From: Bacillota bacterium
GTDB taxonomy: Bacteria; Bacillota; Clostridia; Peptostreptococcales; Acidaminobacteraceae
NCBI GenBank assembly: GCA_025210655.1
Contig: JAOARG010000013.1
Span: 1-64,000, forward strand
Length of the DNA: 64,000 bases
Direction: 5' to 3'
Shown: in pieces, positions 9,381 through 18,136 of the stretch
How the letters are laid out: the number at the start of each line of letters is the position of its first letter
Numbering within the stretch: position 1 is the stretch's first letter
Translations under genes and position numbers: made by a program
Notes under the pieces: generated by a model
Database searches by the model: none
The model's input: only the letters and a program-made list of their open reading frames with translations
Told to the model about the DNA's origin: nothing

Positions 9381-10016
9381 TTGATTAATATTATTATAGC
9401 GGACGATCAGGTTTTACTTAGACGTTCCCTAAGTCATTTAATAAGTTCGGATCCAGAGATAAATGTATATTGTACTGTTGCCTCTGGCAAAGAGGCTATA
9501 GAAAATTGCGATTTGTATAAACCGGACATAATACTTATGGATATTGAAATGCCTGAAATGGATGGTATTTCTGCTCTTAAGATTATTAAGGAAAAATATA
9601 AGGATACAAAAGTAATAATACTAACAACATTTGAAAATACAGAAAATATTGTTGATGCATTCCTTGCTGAGGCAGATGGATATATTACTAAGGACATAGA
9701 TTGTGATGAACTTATAGCAACTATAAAATGCGTTAATTATGGCCTTACAGTGATACATAAAAGTGTTAAAAAAATAATGGTGGATAAATTTACTAGGGTT
9801 TCAGAAGGAAAGAAAAACTATCAAAATCTACTTACTTCAGAAGAGATAGAGATAGTTAGGGGAATTGTAAATGGTAAGAGCAATAAAGAATTATCTGGAA
9901 TACTTAATTATACTGAAGGAACTATTAAAAACAAGGTTAGCAAAATATATGACAAATTAAATATATCTGATAGGCTTCAGCTTGCGGTATTTGCTGTTGA
10001 AAATGGTATTGACTAA
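9381..10016 (+). CDS. NarL/LuxR-family response regulator
   Basis: 211 residues. The receiver domain (1-~120) has the acidic pair 'ADDQ', phospho-acceptor Asp in 'IILMDIEMPEMDG' (about residue 51), switch Thr in 'ILTTF' and Lys in 'YITKD'. The C-terminal ~60 residues are a LuxR-type helix-turn-helix ('LTSEEIEIVRGIVNGKSNKEL...'). I place the start at the TTG at 9381 because AAAGGAGGGGG lies just upstream; the same frame extends 18 codons further 5' with no ribosome binding site. It lies between the degenerate and intact kinases and overlaps the latter by one base, so all three are co-translated. Targets are unknown; the SLH operon upstream is a candidate. Confidence 0.9.
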   Translation: MINIIIADDQVLLRRSLSHLISSDPEINVYCTVASGKEAIENCDLYKPDIILMDIEMPEMDGISALKIIKEKYKDTKVIILTTFENTENIVDAFLAEADGYITKDIDCDELIATIKCVNYGLTVIHKSVKKIMVDKFTRVSEGKKNYQNLLTSEEIEIVRGIVNGKSNKELSGILNYTEGTIKNKVSKIYDKLNISDRLQLAVFAVENGID

Positions 10017-11707
10017 TGACTGAGGTATTAAAGCACGAAATTAAGATTATTTGTATGGTTCATATTGTTGCTATTATTTTGTCCCTAGTATTTTTGATAG
10101 TTTTTTATTTGAAGGCTAGTAAAGATTATGCTCTTAAAGAATTTTTGATTATGCAAGTAAGTATGATAGGATGGATGGTTTTTAAAATTTTCAAAACTGT
10201 ATCTCCTAATGTAATTATTAGATGGTGGTTTATTGTTTCATATTACTTATGTACAATGATACTTGAAATAAGCTTTTTGAAATTTGGATATGCTTATTAT
10301 CATGGTAAAGCAGTGGATAAAAAACTGGGTAACTTCCTTTATATTTTTCCAGTCATACAGCTAACAGCTATTTTAACTAATCCTTATCACTATAAATTTT
10401 ACTCTAGATATGATTTTTGGGATGACAGATTTGGAATATACTTTTATATCCATATGGCAATAGTATATACATTCATATTTATAGGATTTTATTATTGTTA
10501 CAAGACATTTAAAAAGAGGTTTAGAACCCAGAATAAGCTTTACAAGTATTTCATATCCTCAGCAATAATTGTTCCTCTAATTTTAAATTTTTTATATATT
10601 ACAAAAGTTATTGACAAACTTGTATTTTCAATGGGGATAGCCGTTGTGTTTGATATCACGCCGATTGTGTTTACATGGTCGATTATGGTATTCGTATACG
10701 CGACATTTAAACACGAGTTTTTGGAAATTTCACCTATTATGAAGCATGAAATAATCCATAAATTAGACACAATGGTAGGAGTAATGGATTCGGGATATAA
10801 CCTGCTTTATGTAAATGAAAAGATAAGGGAGTCCTTTAGTGGCGAAGAATTAGAAGGGTTGAAAGTAGCTCTCAACAAAGATAGTATAGAAAAACTTATT
10901 ATAGCTAAGGATCAGCTTGAGATAGACGGGAAAACTTTTTTAGTGGCAGTTAAAAAAGTTAGTCAAGTAATAGAGGATAATTACCTTATTACCCTTAAGG
11001 ATATTACATCTTATGTAAATACAGAAGATCAGTTGCTTATTAATCAAAAAGAGCTGGAAGCTTCAAATAAAGATTTAGAAAATATTATAGAATATTTAAA
11101 GAAAACCTCTAGAGCAGGAGCGAGAAATTTTGTTGCAAGGGAACTCCATGATATTATAGGACACTCTTTGGTTGTAACAATAAAGCTTTTGGAAGTTGCA
11201 AAATTATATTTCAATAAAAATAGGGGATTGGCTCTTGAAGCAATAAGGGATTCGGTAACGTCAATTGATTCTGGGATACAAGGAATGAAGAAAGTTTCGA
11301 ATTTGGATGGTAGAAGAGAATACTATAATGGTGAAGTTCTAAAAAAAGAATTGAATCTTATCTTAAGTAGCTTAAGTTATTCTGATATAAAGGCGAATTT
11401 GATATTAAAAGGTGAATCGTTTCCTGTGGAAAGTGAAGTCTTTTATACGATTGTTCCTGTATGTAAGGAGTTAATTACCAACTCACTTAAACATAGTCAG
11501 TGTACTGAAGTTTTTATATCGGTATCGATTAAGAAAGACGATTTATCAATAACAGTGATTGATAATGGTAAGGGTAGCGAAGAACTTGTTTTTGGTAATG
11601 GACTAAAGGGAATTAGGGAAAGACTGGAAATGATAAATGCTAGTATTGAAATTTCAACAGCCCCTGGTGAAGGTTTTATGAGTAGAATACAGATCAATTC
11701 AAAATAA
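10016..11707 (+). CDS. NarL-type sensor histidine kinase
   Basis: 563 residues. About seven transmembrane spans occupy residues ~10-240, followed by a PAS-like segment (~245-345) and a coiled coil. The HisKA_3 box 'RELHDIIGHSL' places the phospho-acceptor His at about residue 378. The HATPase domain shows the N box 'KELITNSLKHS', the G1 box 'VIDNGKGS' and the G2 box 'GNGLKGIRERLEMI'. The start codon overlaps the last base of the response regulator stop (TAATG). It is the only catalytically complete kinase in the locus and presumably phosphorylates the preceding regulator. The signal is unknown; the membrane module suggests sensing at or within the membrane. Confidence 0.9.
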   Translation: MTEVLKHEIKIICMVHIVAIILSLVFLIVFYLKASKDYALKEFLIMQVSMIGWMVFKIFKTVSPNVIIRWWFIVSYYLCTMILEISFLKFGYAYYHGKAVDKKLGNFLYIFPVIQLTAILTNPYHYKFYSRYDFWDDRFGIYFYIHMAIVYTFIFIGFYYCYKTFKKRFRTQNKLYKYFISSAIIVPLILNFLYITKVIDKLVFSMGIAVVFDITPIVFTWSIMVFVYATFKHEFLEISPIMKHEIIHKLDTMVGVMDSGYNLLYVNEKIRESFSGEELEGLKVALNKDSIEKLIIAKDQLEIDGKTFLVAVKKVSQVIEDNYLITLKDITSYVNTEDQLLINQKELEASNKDLENIIEYLKKTSRAGARNFVARELHDIIGHSLVVTIKLLEVAKLYFNKNRGLALEAIRDSVTSIDSGIQGMKKVSNLDGRREYYNGEVLKKELNLILSSLSYSDIKANLILKGESFPVESEVFYTIVPVCKELITNSLKHSQCTEVFISVSIKKDDLSITVIDNGKGSEELVFGNGLKGIRERLEMINASIEISTAPGEGFMSRIQINSK

Positions 11708-11741
11708 ATGACCTTAGAAAAATGTCTAGGGTCATTTTTTT
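11708..11741 (+). terminator. Terminator of the two-component operon
   Basis: Stem ATGACCTTAGA/TCTAGGGTCAT with a 6-nt loop, one wobble pair, then seven T. It begins directly after the kinase stop codon. Confidence 0.85.
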
Positions 11742-11841
11742 ATAAGTGAAGAGGATACTTTAACATATATTTTTCAGATAATTTAATAAATTCTTTACAT
11801 ATTTTCAGTATTATATAATATGATAGTTATGGAGGTATGTT

Positions 11842-12768
11842 ATGAGGAAATATTTGTCAATGATTCTTGTGGGTATCATGTTAAGTGCTTGTTCTCCTAC
11901 TAATGCTGGGGATGCTACAAAAGATAGTCTTGTTAAGGATAATTCAGAAAAAGTTGAAGTAGTTGAAAACATAGATAAAAATGAAGTTTTGATGACTGAG
12001 ATAAAAGAGTCTATTATACATACTAATGAGAATACTATTGGTGATAGATTTGGTGTTCTTGAAGGCTTTGAAAGGGTTGAGTTGCCTGAAGACTCTTTTG
12101 GTGATTATTTAAGAAATTTACCATTAAAAGCACATGGAGAAAGTGTATATTATTATAATGGTAGAGAAAAGGTTAATTATGATGTGTACGAAGCTGTTGT
12201 AGATATGGATATTGGTGATAGGGATCTTCAGCAGTGTGCTGATGCTATTATGAGGCTTAAGGGTGAATACTTATATAATAACAACAGATTTGATGAAATT
12301 CATTTTAATCTTACTAATGGTTTTAGAATGGATTACTCAAAGTGGATTGAAGGTAACAGGCTAGTTGTTGAAGGTAATAAAACTTATTGGAATAAGAAGG
12401 CTAGTAAATCTAATACATATGATGATTTTAGAAAGTATATGGATATGGTATTTTCATATGCAGGGACACTTTCTTTGTCTAATGAACTTGTAGATGTTGA
12501 TTGTAGTGATATGGAAATTGGTGATATTTTCATACAGGGTGGAAGTCCAGGTCATGCTGTAATTGTTGTTGATATGGCAATAAATAATGATACTGGCGAG
12601 AAAGCTTATATTTTGGCACAAAGTTATATGCCGGCTCAAGATATTCATATTTTGACTAATCAATACCATGAGGATAAAAGTCCATGGTATATTTTGGGGT
12701 GTGGAGAAATAATAAGAACACCAGAGTGGACATTTACAAGAAATGATCTAAAAAGATTTGCTAAGTAA
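11842..12768 (+). CDS. DUF4846 lipoprotein
   Basis: 308 residues with signal peptide and lipobox LSAC (Cys at ~17). The mature region has the features of the DUF4846 family: 'FERVELPEDSFGDYLRNLPLK', 'VDMDIGDRDLQQCADAIMRLKGEYLY', 'FNLTNGFRMDYSKW' and 'GGSPGHAVIVVDMA' with a His after the glycine turn. The biochemical role of the family is not established; it is exported and anchored at the outer face of the membrane. ATG is preceded by TGGAGG. It stands alone between a terminator and a 60-bp gap. Confidence 0.85.
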   Translation: MRKYLSMILVGIMLSACSPTNAGDATKDSLVKDNSEKVEVVENIDKNEVLMTEIKESIIHTNENTIGDRFGVLEGFERVELPEDSFGDYLRNLPLKAHGESVYYYNGREKVNYDVYEAVVDMDIGDRDLQQCADAIMRLKGEYLYNNNRFDEIHFNLTNGFRMDYSKWIEGNRLVVEGNKTYWNKKASKSNTYDDFRKYMDMVFSYAGTLSLSNELVDVDCSDMEIGDIFIQGGSPGHAVIVVDMAINNDTGEKAYILAQSYMPAQDIHILTNQYHEDKSPWYILGCGEIIRTPEWTFTRNDLKRFAK

Positions 12769-12829
12769 AATATTTACTCGATTCTTTTTTTGTAAATAAG
12801 ACTTTATTTTATACAACAGGGGGAAGATT

Positions 12830-13396
12830 ATGATAGAAATAAGGACTCTTGAAAAATTATCTTTTGAAGAGTTAGAATCTTTTGGTTTTAATGGTTTTAA
12901 GACGGATAGGATTATAGCAGTAGAAAAATCAAAAGAAGACAAATCAATGGTTATTAAATTTAATGAAGTAGAACTTGATAGGCAGTATATTAAGGAATGG
13001 AAAAGTGATAATGATTCCATTTCTTTTTTTCAAAGTATTATAGATGAAGGATTTTCGTTTGGAGTATTTAAGGATAATGTTTTGATTGGGATACTTCTAT
13101 CTTCTTACCATGGATGGAATAATAGTCTTTGGATAGAAAATATAAGGGTATCAGAAAAAGCAATGGGTGAAGGGATCGGTAGAAAACTTATTGATAGACT
13201 AATTTCATATGGAAAAAGTAAGAAGATAAGGATTTTAGGTCTTGAAGTTCAGTCTACAAATTATCCGGCTATAAAATTCTATGAAAAATGTGGATTTGAA
13301 ATATCTGGAGTAGATTTCAAGAGATACCCACAAAGGGAAAATGATATATTTCAAGTGGCAATAATTATGAACATTGACATAGGGGAGAGGGATTAG
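12830..13396 (+). CDS. GNAT-family N-acetyltransferase
   Basis: 188 residues. The C-terminal half has the acetyl-CoA binding pattern of GNAT enzymes: 'IENIRVSEKAMGEGIGRKLIDRLISYGKSK' (motif A with the G-x-G-R turn) and 'STNYPAIKFYEKCGFEISG' (motif B). The substrate is unknown. GGGGGAAG precedes the ATG. Its stop codon is immediately followed by the ATG of the TPR protein, so the two are co-translated. Confidence 0.85.
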   Translation: MIEIRTLEKLSFEELESFGFNGFKTDRIIAVEKSKEDKSMVIKFNEVELDRQYIKEWKSDNDSISFFQSIIDEGFSFGVFKDNVLIGILLSSYHGWNNSLWIENIRVSEKAMGEGIGRKLIDRLISYGKSKKIRILGLEVQSTNYPAIKFYEKCGFEISGVDFKRYPQRENDIFQVAIIMNIDIGERD

Positions 13397-14416
13397 ATGA
13401 AGAAGAAACTTACTTTAAAAAGTGTTTTGTTTTACATAGTATTAATAGCAATTATTATTCCAAGTTTTCAGTATGCATGTGAAACAAATTGGCTATACAA
13501 TGTTTGCTCCCATACTTTTACAGAAGAGGAAATAAGAACTTTCTTAAAAAATGAATATAGTAATGGTGTAGAACTTAAAGACTACAAAATCGACAAAAGT
13601 ATGATTAAAATCAAAGAAGAAGAGTCAAAACCTGTGCTTTATTATTATTTTGTTACTAAGTATAATAAAAATCAAGAAGACTTGATTTTTGATGAAGTTA
13701 GACAAATTTATAATAAAATGAGAAAAGAAGATGAAATAAGTGAGTACTTTTATAAATTAAGGTTTAGGGCATTAAATGGGGATAAGGTAATATATAAACA
13801 TACATATAATCTTATTAACTGGACTATGGATAGAATAACATATCTTTCTTTAGCTTTAATGGTTGCATTTGTAATAAGAATATACTATGGAATCAGAGCA
13901 TGGATAAAAGAAAGAAAAAGAAATAAGTTCTTAGGTGGAAATGAGATATATGATTATTCAATGGCAGAACTTAAATTGTATCTACAAACTTATCCTACAG
14001 ACGATAGAGCCCATGCTAGACTTTCACAACTTTATCTAAGTGAAGGAAATGTTGCAGAAGCTTTAGAGTCAATTGGGGAAGCCAATAGGTTGAACCGATT
14101 TGAAAGGGATTATATAATTCATTATGGATATATTCTTGTTCTTTTAGAAGAACATAAAGAGGCATTAGGAGTATACAATGGGCTAATGAAGATTAAGAGT
14201 TTTTTTACAGATTATTATCTTTTATACATCGTGGCGTCCTTGTATTATAAGCTTGGAAAAATGAAGACAGCTAGAAGATACTATAAACACTCTTATAGAG
14301 TTTGTAAGAAAAGACGATTTAGAAATGATCCTAAGGCACAGGAATTGAAAAAAGATATTGAGATGATTTTATTTAATAAGCATCAGGGAGAAATCTATGG
14401 GAATAGTAACGGGTAA
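13397..14416 (+). CDS. Membrane-anchored TPR protein
   Basis: 339 residues. There is an N-terminal membrane helix (~8-25), an extracellular region of ~120 residues without a recognised fold, a second hydrophobic helix (~150-172) and a cytoplasmic C-terminal part with tetratricopeptide-like helices ('DDRAHARLSQLYLSEGNVAEALESIGEANRL', 'YYLLYIVASLYYKLGKMKTARRYYKHSY'). This suggests a scaffold for protein contacts on the inner face of the membrane. It abuts the GNAT gene and overlaps the ROK regulator start by 20 bp. No specific function can be assigned. Confidence 0.75.
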   Translation: MKKKLTLKSVLFYIVLIAIIIPSFQYACETNWLYNVCSHTFTEEEIRTFLKNEYSNGVELKDYKIDKSMIKIKEEESKPVLYYYFVTKYNKNQEDLIFDEVRQIYNKMRKEDEISEYFYKLRFRALNGDKVIYKHTYNLINWTMDRITYLSLALMVAFVIRIYYGIRAWIKERKRNKFLGGNEIYDYSMAELKLYLQTYPTDDRAHARLSQLYLSEGNVAEALESIGEANRLNRFERDYIIHYGYILVLLEEHKEALGVYNGLMKIKSFFTDYYLLYIVASLYYKLGKMKTARRYYKHSYRVCKKRRFRNDPKAQELKKDIEMILFNKHQGEIYGNSNG

Positions 14417-15563
14417 ACCAGCTTTAATAAAAAAAATTAATAGGAGTATTGTGATTAAGCTGATTATAAAACATAAAGAGATTAGTAGATCAGAAATATC
14501 AAAAATCACAAAACTATCACTACCAAGTGTTATGAGAATAATTGATAGTCTCATTGATGAAGGATTGGTAATTGAGATTGGAAAGGGAGACTCTTCTGGT
14601 GGAAGAAAACCCAGTTTACTCTCAATGAACAATAATGCTATGTATATTATAGGTGTTGAAATAGCAATAAATTCAAGGATAATACTTACTGACTTGTCTG
14701 GTAAGGTGCTTGATAGTGAAGAATTTGATAATAGTAATATCAGTACTCCCTTAGGGGTTTTGACGAAAATCAAGGAATGTATAGATAGTATTATATCAAG
14801 GAATAAGGATTATGAAGGTCTTATATCGGGAATCGGAATAGGTACACCCGGTGAAAATTATAAATATAACGATTCTATTGAAATGGCTATAATAAAGGGA
14901 TGGGAAGAGCTAAATGTTCTTAGTTGGTTTGAGAATCATTTTGACTATCCTGTATTTGTTGAAAATGTAGCCAGAACAAGAACTCTTAGTGAATTATGGT
15001 TTGGTGAAGGGCAAAGTATCAAAAACTTTATATACCTTTTTATTGACAGGGGGGTTGGATGTGGAATTGTAAATAATGGCTCTGTATATGAAGGTTATAA
15101 TGGCGTTGCCGGTGAACTTGGACATACTATTATACAACTTGATGGTCGTAAATGTTATTGTGGCAATAAGGGTTGTCTTGAGATGTATGTTTCAGCCGGT
15201 GCAATACTTAACCAATTGAAAGAAAATAATAATTATTATAAGGATTATAATTTTGAAAAACTAATCGAAAATCAGTCTGATGAAGAGATTGGAAGTATTA
15301 TTGAAAAAAGTGCTAAAATCATGGGGATAGCCACAGCAAACTTAATCAACTTATATAATCCAGAAGCTGTGATTTTAGGGGGAATAGTTGCTAAATCTTT
15401 TGAAGAATTTTCAAAAATCTTAAGTGATACTTTGAATGAAAATATATTCAATAAAAATGCACTGAATACAAGGATTTTAAGTAGTAAATTGGATTATGAA
15501 AAAACAGGTCTTGGAAGTGTTGCACTGGTAATAAATAATATATTTAAATCGGTTGAATTATAA
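14397..15563 (+). CDS. ROK-family transcriptional regulator
   Basis: 388 residues. Residues ~5-65 are a winged helix-turn-helix ('ISRSEISKITKLSLPSVMRIIDSLIDEGLV'). The ROK sugar-kinase-like domain follows, with the zinc-binding signature 'GHTIIQLDGRKCYCGNKGCLE' (His plus three Cys) and glycine-rich phosphate loops 'GIGTPGE' and 'DRGVGCGI'. NagC/XylR-type ROK proteins repress sugar genes and release DNA on binding sugar. It lies just upstream of the isomerase/sugar-kinase genes and is the natural candidate to control them. GGGAG about 8 bp upstream precedes the ATG, which lies inside the end of the TPR gene. Confidence 0.9.
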   Translation: MGIVTGKPALIKKINRSIVIKLIIKHKEISRSEISKITKLSLPSVMRIIDSLIDEGLVIEIGKGDSSGGRKPSLLSMNNNAMYIIGVEIAINSRIILTDLSGKVLDSEEFDNSNISTPLGVLTKIKECIDSIISRNKDYEGLISGIGIGTPGENYKYNDSIEMAIIKGWEELNVLSWFENHFDYPVFVENVARTRTLSELWFGEGQSIKNFIYLFIDRGVGCGIVNNGSVYEGYNGVAGELGHTIIQLDGRKCYCGNKGCLEMYVSAGAILNQLKENNNYYKDYNFEKLIENQSDEEIGSIIEKSAKIMGIATANLINLYNPEAVILGGIVAKSFEEFSKILSDTLNENIFNKNALNTRILSSKLDYEKTGLGSVALVINNIFKSVEL

Positions 15564-15571
15564 GATGATAA

Positions 15572-15610
15572 GCCACAGAAAACTCATAATGGAGTTTTCT
15601 GTGGCTTTTA
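15572..15610 (+). terminator. Strong terminator after ROK regulator
   Basis: Perfect 14-bp stem GCCACAGAAAACTC/GAGTTTTCTGTGGC with a 6-nt loop, then TTTT. It separates the ROK gene from the sugar operon. Confidence 0.85.
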
Positions 15611-15613
15611 ATA

Positions 15614-15654
15614 TTGACTTATGATAAACTTAGTTACAAATAGTAAGTAAGTTT
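15614..15654 (+). promoter_or_regulatory. Promoter with inverted-repeat operator of sugar operon
   Basis: TTGACT (15614-15619) is a likely -35 with TACAAA (15635-15640) as a possible -10, at a short 15-bp spacing. A near-perfect inverted repeat, AAACTTAGTTAC / GTAAGTAAGTTT (11 of 12 pairs, 5-nt spacer, 15626-15654), covers the -10. That position suits a repressor; the adjacent ROK protein is the obvious candidate (inference). Confidence 0.5.
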
Positions 15655-15698
15655 GCTTTACATAAAAACTAGACAAATATTCCTGAAAGGAGCTTTTT

Positions 15699-16232
15699 AT
15701 GAAACTAAAAATAAAGACGGTTGATATGGATGATAAGATTATGTCCATGCTTGAAGAAAGAGATCTTATAGCCAGACTTAGGCCAGGAAATCATAGACTT
15801 GAAGTATCAAAGGGTGAGTCTAATCACTACTCCCTATATGAGTCTGAGGATAAATTTGGACCCCATAAGATTATTTCCGTTACTATTAATTCTACAATAC
15901 CTAAAAACTTTTTATTCCATAATGAAAACGAAGAGTTTTGGCTTATTGATTCCCATGATAGGGAAAGTTTGATTATTGTAATTGCTCTTGTAAAGAAGGA
16001 TCTTCTTAATGAAAAGATAAAAGATGCAAGTATTTCTGGAGACGATTTTATAGGACTTAGGTGTAAATTCTGTGATCCCAATTTAAGCTTTTTTATTATG
16101 AAAAAGCATGTGGCCCACGTTGAGATAGTCGAAAGGGAAAGCGAAAAGCCACCTAGTTTTTATGTAACGGAATCAAGGGATATTGATGAGAATTTTATTG
16201 ATTTATTAGATAATAAATTAGATATAATATAA
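15699..16232 (+). CDS. Uncharacterised protein of the sugar operon
   Basis: 177 residues, soluble, no signal peptide. I do not recognise the family. The middle part ('FLFHNENEEFWLIDSHDRESLIIVIALVKKD') and the C-terminal part with Cys-x-x-Cys ('LRCKFCDPNLSFF') look beta-rich. It is preceded by GAAAGGAGC and followed, 17 bp later, by the isomerase gene. Its position suggests a role in sugar handling such as an auxiliary isomerase, mutarotase or ligand-binding protein, but nothing in the sequence proves this. Confidence 0.7.
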   Translation: MKLKIKTVDMDDKIMSMLEERDLIARLRPGNHRLEVSKGESNHYSLYESEDKFGPHKIISVTINSTIPKNFLFHNENEEFWLIDSHDRESLIIVIALVKKDLLNEKIKDASISGDDFIGLRCKFCDPNLSFFIMKKHVAHVEIVERESEKPPSFYVTESRDIDENFIDLLDNKLDII

Positions 16233-16249
16233 ATGAGGAGGTTATCATT

Positions 16250-16939
16250 ATGAAAAGATCGGAAATTAATGGAGCTATTTCTTGGGCAAAAGGGCTTTTA
16301 GAGGAGAATAAAATAAAGCTTCCCCCATTTGGATATTGGAATCTAGACAAATGGAAAGAAAATAGCAATAAGACTGATGTAATTAGAGAAGTAATGCTTG
16401 GATGGGATATTACTGATTATGGTGAAGGTAGATTTGAAGAGTTTGGAGCAGTCCTATTTACATTAAGAAATGGTAGCTTGGATGATTCTAGACTTGGTAC
16501 ACCTTATGCGGAAAAACTAATAATCCTTAAAGAAGGACAAAGACTTCCAAATCATTATCATGCTTCAAAAACAGAGGAAATTATAAATAGAGGTGGTGGA
16601 GTAATGGCCATAAAGCTTTACAATTCCCTTCCTGATGGAAAAGTTGATTATAAATCCAAGGTAGAGGTAGAAATGGATGGTATTAAATATCAATTTGAAG
16701 CTGGTGAAGAAGTTAATATATATCCAGGGGAGAGTATTACACTTAGACCTTTCCAGTATCACTTATTCTGGGCTAAGGAAGGAAAGGGTGATCTTATTTT
16801 AGGTGAAGTATCTTCTATTAATGATGATAACACTGATAATTATAATGCTGATGAAATAGCTAGATTTGCTGAGGTAGAGGAGGATGAAAATATTATACAT
16901 CCCCTATGCAATGAATATAAGAAAGTCTTAGGAGAATAA
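16250..16939 (+). CDS. D-lyxose/D-mannose-type ketol-isomerase
   Basis: 229 residues, the usual length for D-lyxose isomerase (EC 5.3.1.15), a cupin enzyme that interconverts D-lyxose/D-xylulose and usually also D-mannose/D-fructose. The metal-binding residues are visible: His and His in 'LPNHYHASKTEEI' with the following Glu, and a further His in 'LRPFQYHLFW'. The N-terminal 'REVMLGWDITDYGEGRFEEFGAVLFTLRNG' is typical of this family. It lies 2 bp before a PfkB sugar kinase. With the alpha-mannosidase downstream, a mannose-to-fructose role is the most economical reading (inference). RBS GAGGAGG. Confidence 0.85.
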   Translation: MKRSEINGAISWAKGLLEENKIKLPPFGYWNLDKWKENSNKTDVIREVMLGWDITDYGEGRFEEFGAVLFTLRNGSLDDSRLGTPYAEKLIILKEGQRLPNHYHASKTEEIINRGGGVMAIKLYNSLPDGKVDYKSKVEVEMDGIKYQFEAGEEVNIYPGESITLRPFQYHLFWAKEGKGDLILGEVSSINDDNTDNYNADEIARFAEVEEDENIIHPLCNEYKKVLGE

Positions 16940-16941
16940 CT

Positions 16942-17898
16942 ATGAATAATAAAAAATCATTTGATATAGTTGGGGTAGGGGAGCTTCTTATTGATTTTAC
17001 ACCTGTTAAGATAGATGGAGAAAATTATTTTAAGGAAAACCCAGGGGGAGCTCCTTGTAATTATCTTGCTGCAGCTCAAAAGTATGGTATGGACACTGCC
17101 TTTATTGGTAAAGTGGGTAAAGATGCTTTTGGTTATATGCTAAAGTCCACTGTTGAGAGTATTGGTATTGATACATCAAGTCTTATACTTTCTGAAAAAC
17201 ATAATACTACACTTGCTTTTGTCCATCTTGAGGAAAATGGGGAGAGAAGTTTTTCTTTTTATAGAAAAGGCTGTGCAGATATAATGCTTGAAAATAATGA
17301 TATCGATTTTAGTCTTCTTGATAGAACTAAGGCAATTCATTTTGGATCCCTTTCCTTTACAGATGAACCTGGTAGGTCAACTGTTTTAGATTTGTTAGAT
17401 CGTGCTAAGGAGAAGGGGCTTATAATATCTTATGATCCTAATTATAGACCTCCTTTATGGGACTCTGAAGAACATGCCATTAAGGAGATGAAAAGTGGAC
17501 TCAAGTATGCAGATGTTTTAAAGGTTTCTGATGAAGAGGCTGAGTTAATTACAGGTGAAAAGGATCTTCTTGAAGCAGCTAAAATTTTATCTGATTATGG
17601 GATTAGACTTGTATTTGTAACCTTAGGGGATAAGGGTGCTCTTTACTATCATAAAAATGGACATGGTATTGTTGAAGGAAGAAATACCAAGGCTATTGAT
17701 ACAACTGGTGCAGGAGATGCGTTTTTTGGTTCAACAGTAGCACAAATAATTGAGAAAAATGTAGATCTTAATAAGATTGACAATATTGTTATTGAAGAAA
17801 TACTCAAGTATTCAAACACAGCTGCATCAATGTGTATTGAAGGTTATGGTGGAATTCCCTCAATACAAGATAGAGAAAATGTTGAAAAACTATTATAG
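16942..17898 (+). CDS. PfkB-family fructokinase-like sugar kinase
   Basis: 318 residues. Both ribokinase/PfkB signatures are present: the N-terminal 'GGAPCNYLAAAQKYGMDTAF' and 'GKVGKDAFG', and the C-terminal 'DTTGAGDAFFGS' that holds the catalytic Asp and anion hole. The overall sequence is most like bacterial fructokinases (EC 2.7.1.4). It directly follows the isomerase, so mannose or lyxose converted to the ketose could be phosphorylated here and enter glycolysis. RBS GGAG overlaps the end of the isomerase gene. Confidence 0.85.
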   Translation: MNNKKSFDIVGVGELLIDFTPVKIDGENYFKENPGGAPCNYLAAAQKYGMDTAFIGKVGKDAFGYMLKSTVESIGIDTSSLILSEKHNTTLAFVHLEENGERSFSFYRKGCADIMLENNDIDFSLLDRTKAIHFGSLSFTDEPGRSTVLDLLDRAKEKGLIISYDPNYRPPLWDSEEHAIKEMKSGLKYADVLKVSDEEAELITGEKDLLEAAKILSDYGIRLVFVTLGDKGALYYHKNGHGIVEGRNTKAIDTTGAGDAFFGSTVAQIIEKNVDLNKIDNIVIEEILKYSNTAASMCIEGYGGIPSIQDRENVEKLL

Positions 17899-17963
17899 TT
17901 AAGAACAACAATTATTTTGTTAAAAATTTGTTTTAGAGTTCTTTTCTCAAACTATATAAAAGT

Positions 17964-18007
17964 AGGATGACTCCTTTGTTATGAAGGTTTTGGAGTCATC
18001 CTATTTT
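17964..18007 (+). terminator. Terminator of the isomerase/kinase operon
   Basis: Perfect 11-bp stem AGGATGACTCC/GGAGTCATCCT with a 17-nt loop followed by ATTTTATTTT. The rest of the 410-bp gap up to 18308 holds the promoter, operator and leader hairpin described next. Confidence 0.8.
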
Positions 18008-18078
18008 ATTTTTAGTATACAATATTCTTAATTACTCTCATAGAATATTTACAAAAATATATTTATGGATAAGTTTTA

Positions 18079-18134
18079 TTACAAAAGAAAATATCTTATG
18101 ATACAATATACCTGTAAGCTATCATACAGGTATA
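18079..18134 (+). promoter_or_regulatory. Promoter and operator of the transporter/mannosidase operon
   Basis: Candidate -35 TTACAA (18079-18084) and -10 TACAAT (18102-18107) with 17-bp spacing. A perfect 10-bp inverted repeat, TATACCTGTA (18107-18116) / TACAGGTATA (18125-18134), begins at the end of the -10 and covers the expected start site, which is where a repressor would act. The FadR-type regulator at the end of this operon or the ROK protein upstream are candidates (inference). TACAGGT recurs at 18133-18139 and ACCTGTAAG at 18260-18268. Confidence 0.6.
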
Positions 18135-18136
18135 CA

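Noticed and set aside
14369-14773. Minus-strand frame of 134 codons opposite the TPR/ROK junction
   Set aside because: It lies across a clear ROK helix-turn-helix coding region and shows no motif.
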